Part shown: in pieces, positions 1 to 10,077 of the stretch
Layout of the letters: each line of letters begins with the position of its first letter
Numbering within the stretch: the first letter of the stretch is position 1
Source of the DNA: Himantopus leucocephalus
Lineage: Eukaryota; Chordata; Aves; Charadriiformes; Recurvirostridae
DNA: 64,000 nt
Direction: 5' to 3'
NCBI GenBank assembly: GCA_003993805.1
Contig: RSEF01000005.1
Coordinates: 38,347,268 to 38,411,267, forward strand
Notes under the pieces: generated by a model
Databases searched by the model: none
What the model saw: the letters and a program-made list of their open reading frames with translations, nothing else
Told to the model about the DNA's origin: nothing
Translations under genes and position numbers: made by a program

Positions 1-192
1 ATGCAGAGCTAATAGTACCAGCTCCATCAGCCCCTGCCTGAGGCTGGCCAAAGGTGTGTTGGGGCATCCCGCCCCGCTGGGATGATGGCTTGCTCTGCTG
101 GTTGCCCTGGTGGGAGCCCACGTAGCCTAAGGCCGTGGTGGTTTCCAGAACCGGCTCTGTAGAGGCTCCTCGGCTGACAGGAGGGCTGGGTG
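1..192 (-). CDS. possible partial coding exon, unidentified, cut by the window edge
   Basis: I do not recognise this product. Read on the minus strand, the sequence just before position 192 is a pyrimidine-containing stretch ending in CTACAG, a plausible splice acceptor. The frame that follows stays open to the window edge, about 63 codons. The inferred peptide is rich in Gly, Gln, Ser and Pro, with pieces such as GYVGSHQGNQQSKPSSQ, and its third codon positions lean to G and C (TAC GTG GGC TCC CAC CAG GGC AAC). That is more coding-like than most frames in this window. Against it, the donor side and the rest of the gene lie outside the window, and a different minus-strand frame at 210-260 looks about as protein-like but ends in two stops. 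The call rests on inference from composition and one splice signal; a chance open frame is a real alternative. Confidence 0.2.
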
Positions 193-872
193 CTGTAGAA
201 ATAATCATTACAAGCCTTTGTAGTAGGAGCTGCCGTAACCAAAAGAGGAAACCGAGGCACAGTGTTGAAGAAAGTCAGGCTGGAGCCAGAAACAGATCCA
301 GGATGTGTTTTTATGTGCGTCCTGGATCAGTTACATTAAGGAAGACACCAGAGAATCCTAAAGTGAGACTTTCTTGGCAAAATTTAGCAAGAAAGCCATT
401 TGTGCGTGTGTGTGAATATTCAATATTAAAAAGAAATAGATGTGAAAGGAGCATAGTACTGTAAAGGTGAATCTTGTGCGATAGATGTGCATTGTATTAC
501 TGCAAATTGGTACGATGTGAAGCCTTGATCTGTTTCATTGAGGTGCAGTAATGAAGTGTGCGTTATAAATACTGTTGCCTAACAACAAATAAAGGTTATG
601 TTTTGGTGAAGAGACACAACTTGAAGAGATCTGGTACCATGGGATCAGTGGGCTGCGCACAAAGGTGCGGGGAGAGCAGCCGTCCTCTGAAATCCCAGAG
701 CAGCGTACTCTGGAGTTGGGACCCCAATAAAGGTTTTCAGTGCCAGAGGTTCCTTTTGCCTGCTAATTTCCCCATGTTTTCTACAACTGCTACAATGGAA
801 AACAGTTTCTTCCCCTCTCGCTGAAGTGTTATCCTGACACCAGTGGGGTGTGGGGTTTTTTGTGTGGTGTGG
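193..872. other. unique sequence without a gene; two AATAAA signals on the plus strand
   Basis: No credible reading frame is present. AATAAA occurs at 588-593, followed by a T/G-rich stretch, and again at 726-731. These could mark the 3' end of a plus-strand transcript whose body lies before the window, but AATAAA is common in AT-rich DNA and no upstream coding end is secure. The minus strand at 235-265 has a short run like the GTGCCTCGGTTTCCTC segment of MIR SINEs, too short to call. Confidence 0.3.
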
Positions 873-895
873 NTTTTTTTTTTTTTTTTTTTTTT
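873..895. repeat. poly-T tract preceded by a single N
   Basis: A run of 22 T follows one ambiguous base at 873. It is a homopolymer where the assembly left a one-base scar. Confidence 0.9.
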
Positions 896-2718
896 CAAAG
901 ACAAAAGCATGAAGCTTCCCTGTGTGGTTTGCATTGTTTCTCTGTTTGATCTGCTAGGTCAGCCTTAAACAGCAGTCATCACTGAGAACAATAGCTGCTG
1001 TCTTTTCTGCCTTTTGTTTGTGTAATGATGGTTTAAGGAGAAAATCTGGCATCGTAGTCCAGCGCTGGATCCAACTCCCTCTCCACGTAATGGGGAAAGA
1101 TGAAATTCTAGATCTGATCTAGATCCCAGTGTGGGATTTCAGCAGAAATGCCTCTGCTTTTCGTGATAGACCTTCAGTGTATCATCACAAGATCCTCGGT
1201 CCATCTAAAGTGTCACTGCATGATTGAAGACTAAGAAATTTTGAATATCCACTCTCCCTGAGAGTTTAGCTGGGTAAGAGTTGAACAGACCTTGATGTAA
1301 ACCTGATTCAAAGGCTCATCCGATTTCTAAATTATCATTAAAGTTGAGCTTTTTCTTCACAATAGTTTTGCAATGGCAGCAGGTGTCCCTCTCGAATGTT
1401 ACGAGTACTTACAGTTAAATAAAATAGGGAATTACGTTACGCAATACCTTATCACTACACGTTTAACACAGTGTACAAAAGCAGGGAGGTGGCCTTGGCT
1501 GAAAGTCAGACTGTGCCGAGGTGGTGTTGCTGCTGCACCTCTTCACAGTGCTCTGTGGGTTCACTGAGCCATCCAGCATGTACGCTTAACAGAATTCGGC
1601 TTATTTGTGGGTGGACTTCTTGTCGTAGTGGAAAAAAAACCCCAAAACAAACAAAAAAAAGCCCCAAGCCCCCAAACCAAGCTAACTTTAAAACACTGGC
1701 TAGCACTTCATTTTGTAGGTAGTACTGCTTGTTTTAATAGTGAATAAAATGATGACATACATGTACAATTTATAAGCTGCACCTGGTTATGGATCAGGTA
1801 TTTAGACTTTTATAATATGAATGTACAGAAGCATGCTTTATTTTGGGAAGAGCCCCGTCAAGTATCAGAGGCTCTTGTTTTACACTTACAGCAGTTCCCT
1901 ATGTTTTGCTGCTGCTGAGATTCGTGGCCCCAGAAGCATGTAACTCCTTGGCATTTTGGAGTCTGTTAAAGAGATTGCACTTTCCTGTGTGGCGGAGACC
2001 CTCTGTTAATGGCATTCTTCATTCTGGAGGAATTTTAAAATGAGTTACAGTGATTCTACTCTAAAATCGGTTCAGTATGTAAAATCACAGGGGAGGTGCA
2101 TACGGTGTGATTGATGCCAGAGACTGGAAATAAAAATTTTGTTTGTCTTGGGCAAGTGACAGGATGAACTGAGGGATGAAAATTTTTTTACAAAGTCTGT
2201 GGTTTCTGTGAAACTAGAAAAACCTTTATCATAAAAGTTTAAATGTTTTGGAAAATGTAGGAATTATTTCCCTAAACTGAAAGTGTAGCCTTGTTTTCAA
2301 ATCCGAAGCTGATACCTGTGCTAAACCCCAAAACTTACTAGGCAGAAGAAAGTAAATATTTCATGTAAATGTAACAGTTACCAAGCTAGGAGCCTTACGT
2401 TACAGAGGAGTTGGTTTAGGGGGTGATAGTACCACCCTGGTAATACGACTGCATATTTAGACTGTGTGGTTGGAAGGTGTGGACCAGTGGTTTCACCTGG
2501 GTTGGAGATCCTACATGCCATAAAGGCACCTGCTAACACTCATAGGATGTCACGGTGATTTATTTATTTATTTAAAGCTTTGGAGTGATGCTGTTTGGGA
2601 TTAGAGACTGAATAATCATCCTAAAGGCTTTACTCTTCTATCTCGTGTTACGTAAGCGGATGTTTTGATGAAATAAACTGATGGAAAACCCTGCGGCCTC
2701 ACCACCTGTCTTAAGCTA
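896..2718. other. unique AT-rich sequence, no gene seen
   Basis: Apart from the A/C tract near 1.65 kb, no repeat family, RNA gene or credible exon is visible. The frames are short and do not look protein-like. A long 3' untranslated region or intergenic DNA would both fit. Confidence 0.5.
1631..1683. repeat. A/C-rich low-complexity tract
   Basis: The plus strand is almost entirely A and C over about 50 bases, in irregular runs. No unit length is constant, so this is low complexity and not a clean microsatellite. Confidence 0.7.
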
Positions 2719-2830
2719 GACAGATAATCGTGGAGCAGTAATCGCTAAATTGGATATAGGACGTGGCAGTTGCAGACAGATAATCACAGAGTGGTAATCG
2801 CTAAATTGGATACAGGACGTGCCAGTTGCA
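2719..2830. repeat. tandem duplication, two copies of a 56-bp unit
   Basis: Copy one spans 2719-2774 and copy two 2775-2830. Both begin GACAGATAATC and share TAATCGCTAAATTGGATA and the end AGTTGCA. They differ at several positions, so the duplication is old enough to have diverged. There is no N between the copies, unlike the other local duplications here, so this one is probably real. Confidence 0.9.
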
Positions 2831-5544
2831 GCTACAATCCAAATGTAAGACTCTCGGAAAAGGCAAGGGAACAGCCATCCTCCATGGTGGTGATTTTCTG
2901 TCACAGCCTGTTACTGGCTGAAATGTACTTTTATAGGTTAACAGAAGGCTTTTTTTTTGGTCTTTTGTTGCTCTTTCCTAACTGTGAAGGGTGTGTGCTA
3001 TGAACAATATCAATTTTGTCACAGCAGTAAGTTTCCTTAGGCTGGATTTACGTTGAGGGTGCTTTAATGGTGAAAAGTTGACTGATTTTGTAGGTGGCTC
3101 TTCTAGTCTTTATTGCTTGAGTTTTGGAGTTGCTTTGAGTATGATTAATAAACAGCTTACTACTATCTTCCCAGGAAAAAGTGCATCGTAGTATTTCTTT
3201 TGTTTAATACTCTTAAAGAGGTTAACCATGTAATGTTTGAGGAAGAAGCCCAAGATTCAATTTATAGTTGTAGCTGGTTGCTTTCTTGTTAAAACTGATA
3301 GTTCTTGGATGTGAATCTTCATAAACCCGAATGTTTCCGTACAAGCTCCCTGCTCTAAGATCTGTTTGATAGTTGGAACTAACAGATGATCAACACTTCA
3401 CTAATATTCATATGCTTACAATGTCATATCTGATACATCTGGTTTTTATTCATGCCCATGTCTGCAGGTGGAATTGTCTTGGCATATCTTGCATTTTGTG
3501 CTCCCTGCAATTTGAGATGGGCAGCGTATCTCAGGCCCATATTTCACAATGACAAGAAGACGTACTACATAGCCCGCAAAATAATTTTTTTTTGGGAAAA
3601 AAAAATTGTCTCAGCAACAATTGATCTTATTTGTCTTTTCTGTGAAGTTTGTTTGCTCGTTTTGGGTCTACCTAGGGAGAAAAACTAAGTATTTATCATC
3701 ACGTAAGAATTTAAACCAAAAATCCTCTGGCCAAGGTTTGTGTTCCTCTCCTGCTTCTGTAATGATTAGCTGTTATCCTCTCTTCCATTTGGATTGTTTT
3801 TCCTTCAAGCTGTTCTTGCTACATATTCTTCAAAAGGCAAGAAAATGATGCCTCAGAATACATTTTTCACTGTTGCTATTTAATAGACACCAGTAAGGTT
3901 ACAAAATTCTGGAAGACATGTTTACATAATATTCTTGCTGGCATAACGGGATCGTGTTATCAGATCATCCGAGGAGTTATCCAAAGGCATGCTTGGTCTC
4001 AATGTGAATATGTAGTTAGGGGTGCCAGACTCATGACAGCTTGTTTTTTACTTCTGTTATGATACTGGCTCAAAACTAACACTTTGAAGAGAAAACCCCC
4101 TGTATCGCATCACAGGACCCAAGAAGTTCATATGCTTGGGTAAGACTTCATGAATTTTAATCAGGATTAGCAGATAGTTCACAAACTCAGGATTGAATTA
4201 GTGGGTGATTATATGAAATTATTTCTTGGTCATTAGTCTTGTTTCAAAAAAACATCTTCAGACCCCCCCGTGTGGTTGTAGAGTATTCCATCCAGTTGGC
4301 TGGACAAAAAAATAGTGCTCAGATCAGAGTGGCTGCGGATGAAACATGCAGTCTGCCTGTCTTAGACCACAGAAGCAGGGACCGTATTTAGACGGACTGT
4401 TGAGCTCCTGGTGTCTAATCAAGTGGAAAGGTGGGCTCCACTGGAAAGTGATCGAGGGTCTTGTCTATACTCAGAGAATAGGAGACACCTTCTGTGGAAG
4501 TAGGGCTTTCTGGGTCAGGCCGCAGCTGCAGGGTATGCCTGCGCAATGTGATGGTGCTTGGTGCTGAGATCCAAAAGTACGCTGCAGAAAGGCTCGTGCA
4601 ACTTCTCTGCCTTTCCCTGGAAAGACAGTTACATTAAGCCATGCTTACATTGAAAAAATTGAAAGTGTTAGCGGGGAATCCTGAACGAGCTGAAGCGCAG
4701 AGAGACGCGAGCTCTGGTGTCTGCGCTGGGCTGCATGGCGTGAGGTGGACAGCCTTTAGACGTCTGCATGACACCTTGGATTTCAGTACCGTTTCTGCTA
4801 AATGTGATGTGCACGTGTGAGCGCAAACTTTCTGTCTTGTGCCTTTTGAAGATCATAAGGCTTGTTCAGATGAGTGGCAGGCATAGTTCAGGCCTTTCAT
4901 TCCTTCTTCTTTGGCTGGTGACTGCAATCTGGGGAGCAGATGCTATGCTGATTGGTGGTCTCTAAGTTGATTGATGATGGTAATATTTATTCCTTTTAAA
5001 GCCAACATATATGCATCCTGTGATGTACTAGTGTCATTGACGTCTTTACCTGCTGCAAGAAGCAGTCCTGTTGGGAAAACCTCTTTTTCCTGATATTTGA
5101 GCAACATTTGAACTCTCCGTACAGCTGCTGATAAGCCCTTTGCATTGTGCATTAGAGTGGTTTCAAGCGCTGTATAATTTCTTAAATAGTTTCAGGCCTA
5201 GATTAGAAGGATGGTAGATGTAAGAGGGAACGTGGATAGGAGAAACAGAAATTTATCCGTGTCGGCTTTGTTTCACCTGCTGAATTACCCGTACGTGCTT
5301 TGCCAGTTGGAGACTGGAGTTACCAAGGGTAAAGCACTGAGTTACAACAACAAAGGAAAACAAGACATGGAAAGTAACACTGATGATGCTGTGGTGAGGA
5401 TCTGCTGTGACCTCCTGCCTATGAGGGTGGATTTTTTTTGCAAAAGACTTACTTATATAAGCAAGGTGCTTTTTAGTGAATTAGAAGGCCAAAGAAGAGC
5501 ACACGAGGAATGGAAAGGAGTAAGGACAGGCTATGCAGAAGATG
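2831..5544. other. unique sequence, no gene seen
   Basis: There is no coding evidence and no recognised transposon before about 5.5 kb. An A/T hairpin lies at 3583-3607 (T9 and A9 arms around GGG). The last few hundred bases may hold more 5' parts of the decayed CR1 that becomes recognisable near 5545. Confidence 0.5.
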
Positions 5545-6399
5545 TGTGAAACCATTGCTTACACAACCAGATGGCCTTATATGATTAAGTGGCTTGGTAT
5601 GCGGATGAAGGCAGTGGTGGATGTTCTTGTACCTTGACATTAGAATGGCTTTTGGCACAATCTGTCACAACGTTTTTATCTGGATCAGAGGAAGTATGAG
5701 TGAAGTGAACGGCCTGCTTGGTGGTTTGGACTGGCTGGATCGCTGGGCTCAAATCGGTTGCTCAATGTTCATTTGTAAGGTGGCTAGAAGTGGAGTGCTC
5801 TGTAAGGTGATACTGGGGCTGATGTTCAGTATCTTCACAGATGACCCTGATTATTAGACAATGTTCCTCTATGAGAGAGGGAGTTAATACGCTGAAAGAT
5901 AGAGCCTGGGTTCAGGATTTGGTTGACGGAAACCCCATGCAGTTTGATAAGGAGAAGTGCAAAATTCTCAGCTTTGCTGAGAGAGATCCTGGGAGTTACA
6001 GTGGCATGTGCTGAATGTAAGCCAACAGTGAGTTCACAACATAAATATGTCAGCCTGTATGCGAGGCTATAGTAGGAGAACTCGGCCACCAGATTGACGG
6101 AAATGATTATCCTCTTCATGCTTTTGAGGCTGCAGCTGCAATACTGTATCTGGTTTTGGGGTCTTTGGTTCCAGAAGGATGGTGAGCAGCTATCCAGAAG
6201 AGGCTACAAAGATGGTTAGAAGTTAGGAACAGGTTTCCTAGAGTGGTTGTGAAACCTCTGTCCTTGAAGGTTTTAAAGACTTGGCTGGACAAGGCCATGA
6301 CTAACCTGATTGGAACTAGTGCTGGCAATAGTCCTGCTTTCAGTGGGAGGTTGGACTAGGTGATCTCTGAAGTCCCTTTGAACCAGCTTTTCTATTGTT
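5545..6399 (+). mobile_element. decayed CR1 LINE fragment, reverse transcriptase region to 3' end
   Basis: CR1 is a non-LTR retrotransposon and the dominant LINE of birds. In one frame near 5625-5660 the translation FLYLDIRMAFGTICHNVFI resembles the CR1 reverse-transcriptase motif YLDFSKAFDTVSH. Further on, SGVLCKVILGLMFSIFTDD resembles the [23 protein letters not shown] block. From about 5950 the order of non-coding matches follows the CR1 3' part (KCKILSF block, the AGCCAACAG segment, and the AATACTGT segment). It ends near 6340-6399 in a diverged copy of the diagnostic GGTTGGACTAGGTGATCT motif. Stops, frameshifts and deletions show it is dead. The divergence suggests an old CR1 subfamily. 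The 5' limit is approximate. Confidence 0.85.
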
Positions 6400-8487
6400 A
6401 AGTGAAGGAGTGATACCAAAAAATTCACATGGGTCATAATAGCAACTGAAGCAGTAGGCATTAGGACAATTATGCAGAACCCAAAGTGTTAGAAGCTCAT
6501 AGGATGAGAGAGTAAAAGTACAGGGAAGGTGCTGAGATGACAGTGGTCACGTGGTCCCCAGATAATATTTACAGCAACATTGCATTTCCCTCAATGCTAT
6601 TATTAGTCAATAAAAAGTTATAGTTAATATAACTGAAAACAACAGAATGGAAAGCACTATTTTTTGAGCTTGATATGAGAAAAAGAATCAGGAGAGGCAT
6701 GTGCTGCAATATTTTGGAAGCCTGTTTCCTGTAAAACTGAACAGCTTGTGAGCTGAGCAGAGTTATTTACCCTCTCGTGAGCTCTGTTTTCAGAATAGGT
6801 GTCTCATGGACTTGCCCTGTACTTTGTTGTTGTTGTTTTTACATCATTAAAGTGACCTTTTTTTTTTTTTTTCCTTGGAATGCGTGTCCTGAGTTGTCTT
6901 CTGGGCTTAAAGGTTGATTCATCCTTATCCACATCCAGGGACTTTTATACTTGAATTTTAACATGTCATAGCCGTGAATGACTCTGCTGTTAAGAAATCA
7001 AAATGTCTCATCTCCATTTTCTGTGAAGTATTGTTTCTGGAAGAGAATGGAAAGAAGAATCTATTTTCCACTAATTCAGTTTGAGGCTGTTCCCTGTGGA
7101 ACTTGAAAATAGCTTTTTTTAATGGGAGGTGGTTGTTCTCATGAAAGGCCTGAAACTGTAAACCAGAGAAAACAAGCCTGTTTTTGCAGTCAGTATTTAT
7201 GGAATGATTTTTTCTTTCCTTTTGGTTATTATAGAATTGCTGTTGACGTTTTGTGAATTCCTGAATGATGTGTGGTTAAGAAGAATTGTTAAAAAGGAAT
7301 GCTTTGTTGTCTCCCAGTCCTGGATCTTCATCAACAAGAAAAAAAAGCACTTTGTAAAGAACTTTTTTTTGTAGGTGTCACAACACTTAAAAGGTGCCAC
7401 TTAAGTGCCTTCAGTCAGAGACTAGACCTTTATTTTGTGTCCTTTTGCAGTTGAAAAGGGTGGGAGGCAGCTTCTACTCTTGGTAGAGGTGATTTTTAGC
7501 TGCTTTGGACTATAAGGGCTCTGAGATCTTGGAAAAAAAAAAAGACGATCCATGTAACTTGGATTTCTGTTCTCTATATCTCGAGTTTAATGGGTAAGGG
7601 ATGTGGTTACCCTTGCTAGCTGAAGTTAGCACCAGCTTTACTTATGTAGCTAAAATGCAGTAGTATGGTCACTCACCTGGGGGAACCCAACCTCCAGTCC
7701 TTGTTTTCACATCCAAATGAATTTAGGAGAGTACCAGGGAGACTGTAACATCCATGTTGCATGTTACACATGTCCAGATTAGGTATCCCCCGATCCACAC
7801 TGTGTATTTGTCCCCAAGTACATTAGCTTCCAGCTTTTCTTTACACCTGATTGAAAATTTCACTCTGGGAATGAGACAGATTTCCCACTGACAACTCAAC
7901 TGATATGTCAGGGTAACTACAACTAATACCTGCAACCCCCTGGCAACAACTCTAAATGCAGTGCCTTGTTCTGAGTGACAGCACTCAAGGAATTAGACCT
8001 CACCTCTACAGTGTGGGTGAAGCTTGTGAAAATTGCCGCTGCTCTCCATTTAATTAGCCTGCTTGTCATACCACCTGGATGTACTGGTATAACAAGCCAG
8101 AGTGTCAACTGGATTACAAACATCAAACAACAACTGCTATGCTTTTAAATGAGCTGTAAGTTTAAGGTTTCTAGTCAAATCAACCTTCTCACAAAGCCAC
8201 CAACCATTGACAACCCCCCAAGAATTACCTTTTGATGAGGATGCTGTCAGTGCGAGGGGGAGTTTGTGCTAGTGAAACGGAAATGGCATCTGTCCCTCTG
8301 GAAGTGGCTGATTCCCCAGCTGTTCCCAGCTGTGCGCTTTCGCAGAGCTCTGCTCCAATTAGAGGCTCATTTTGGGGACTCCTAGCACAGCAAAAAGCAA
8401 TGCGTGGTTTTGCAGAGAAGGGAGTCTATTTTCATGATCAACAGGGTCACTTACAGCTTTGGGAACCAATAGGTCTTCTGATTATTC
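6400..8487. other. unique sequence, no gene seen
   Basis: No recognised repeat or exon. The stretch from about 7690 to 8160 has more balanced composition and includes a small inverted repeat (TGTAACAT at 7744-7751, ATGTTACA at 7761-7768). It could be an unrecognised old element or a conserved block. I cannot decide between them. Confidence 0.4.
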
Positions 8488-8628
8488 TTGTCCTTACGTG
8501 TCTTTTCAAGATGCTTTTTGTATGCATCATATGCTTGTACAAATAAAGGAACAAACCNTTGTCCTTACGTGTCTTTTCAAGATGCTTTTTGTATGCATCA
8601 TATGCTTGTACAAATAAAAGAACAAACT
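8488..8628. repeat. 70-bp direct duplication flanking a single N
   Basis: Bases 8488-8557 and 8559-8628 are almost identical (one internal difference plus the last base), with N at 8558 exactly between them. This pattern is typical of two overlapping contig ends that were joined without merging. I take it as an assembly artefact, not a biological repeat. Confidence 0.85.
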
Positions 8629-9114
8629 GGGTAATCTGTTGTGGGGTGGGGCTGTTACCCTTCCGATTATAAAGATTTTCCTCATTTCTAACCATAATCC
8701 TGCTTCCATCTAAGCCTATTGCTACCTGTCCTGTCCAGTGTGCACAAAGATGGAGGATCGTTCCTTTTCTCTTTGCAACAGGTTTTTATATACTTGAAGG
8801 CTGGAGGGATGAGGTGGGGAATTAACAATATTCTATAAGCTAAATTGGCTCAAATATTTTCTGAAACTGGATGTTTTCTCATCTGAGGCCTTATCAGTGC
8901 CAACTAAAGTAGAAAAATTGTATCCTGAAAGACACATGAAATAATCCTGTTCATACATCCCTGTCTGATGTTTGCCTTGACACAGTGGCATTATATTGAC
9001 TTGCCTTCGGCTTGAGATCTATTGCCTTCCCATCCTCTTGAGAGCTGTTACCTCACCAGCCGTTTCCTATCCCAAAGTCATTCAGTTGGGTGTCGCTATG
9101 AAAATGCAATGCTT
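8629..9114. other. unique sequence, no gene seen
   Basis: No exon is visible. The right half (from about 9000) may be the weak 3' continuation of the minus-strand CR1 fragment that is clear from 9115 onward. Confidence 0.4.
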
Positions 9115-9590
9115 GACATAGGTTCCTGCTCAGTTTGTTTCCTTTCCCCAACTGCTTCTCCAGTTTGTTTGTTTTGAATTCTGTTTGCCGTCCACTATAC
9201 TTGCAATTCTCTCTACTTCCTCATGTGCAGATTTAATCAGGTTGTTTATTCCATTGTCCAAATTATTAGTGAAAGCACTGAATGAAGTTGGAAGTGGTGC
9301 AGTTATCCATGAAATAGCCACCTCAATGCATCTTTCCTTTTTGACAGGGAACCGTGGATAATTACCCCTTAGGAATAGTGTCTGATGACTTCTGCAGCCA
9401 TCCTATGGTGGTTTGATCTAATCTTTGCTTCTGCAGCTTACTTAGATTGTCATGCGAGGTAACATCAAAGGCCTTTACTGAAATGGAGTTTTGACATCGA
9501 TTGCTCCTTCCCTATCCACAAGGCCTGTTGGTCTGTTGTAGAAGGAAATTAGATTGGTTTGGTATGATTTGTTCCCTTCCATTCATCTGC
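9115..9590 (-). mobile_element. decayed CR1-type LINE fragment, reverse transcriptase region
   Basis: Read on the minus strand from about 9570, the three-frame translation contains a match to the CR1 block TNLI-FYD--TGLVD-G, then a degraded version of YLDFSKAFD near 9480-9460. Near 9300-9240, FSAFTNNLDNGINNLIKS resembles the family block [20 protein letters not shown]. The order and spacing fit the CR1 reverse transcriptase, with frameshifts and stops between blocks. No 3' terminal motif is seen, so the element is truncated or has decayed beyond recognition toward 9000. The edges are approximate. Confidence 0.72.
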
Positions 9591-9938
9591 TTTAGTACCT
9601 TTGGTGGGTTTACAGACGGCATGATTTATTCTAGTAGTTTTCTGGTAGTTGAACATGACGCGTTTTTAATTTCCAGCTCCTCTTTTTCCTCCCCTTGTGA
9701 TCCCAGTTGATGGGAGGAGTAGAAGAGTTGGGGGGAGGGAAGGGAAGAGTTGCGTATCAGTGATTAAGGAGGGGAGGACAGGTGGCATAAGGCCACTGAA
9801 TATGTAGCAAATAGATCGTGTGGCCTAATCAATTATAAACCTTGATCGTTTCCGGCTCTTGGCACTGCAGCCACTGAGGTTCGAAATATTGATTAGCACC
9901 CTTCTTCACACCCTGGGGTGCTAATTAGGCATCTTGCC
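9591..9938. other. unique sequence between two CR1 fragments
   Basis: No gene is present. A purine-rich tract lies at about 9709-9780. The left part up to about 9710 may be further 5' sequence of the minus-strand CR1. Confidence 0.4.
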
Positions 9939-10077
9939 CCCTCCCTGGAAGTGTTCAAGGCCAGGCTGGATGGGGCTTTGAGCAACCTGGTCTAGTGGAA
10001 GGTGTCCCTGCTCGTGGCAGGGGGGTTGGAACTAGATGATCTTTAAGGTCCCTTCCAACCCAACCCGTTCTATGATC
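9939..10077 (+). mobile_element. CR1 LINE, 5'-truncated copy retaining the 3' end
   Basis: The match begins at CCTGGAAGTGTTCAAGGCCA and continues through the GGGCTTTGAGCAACCTGGTC segment. It ends in GAACTAGATGATCTTTAAGG, CCCTTCCAACCC and TTCTATGAT, the hallmark CR1 3' tail. It is close to the consensus I know, so it is the youngest CR1 piece in the window. Severe 5' truncation is normal for CR1. Confidence 0.95.

Noticed and set aside
588..731. AATAAA signals as the 3' end of a plus-strand gene
   Set aside because: The motif is common by chance and no coding end can be linked to it. Mentioned only within the interval description.
3583..3607. T9/GGG/A9 hairpin
   Set aside because: Simple homopolymer arms; it could resemble a terminator in bacteria but this is vertebrate DNA.
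7690..8160. Block of more even composition that might be an old transposon or ERV piece
   Set aside because: I could not match it to a family, and the minus-strand translation has no conserved retroelement motif I can defend.
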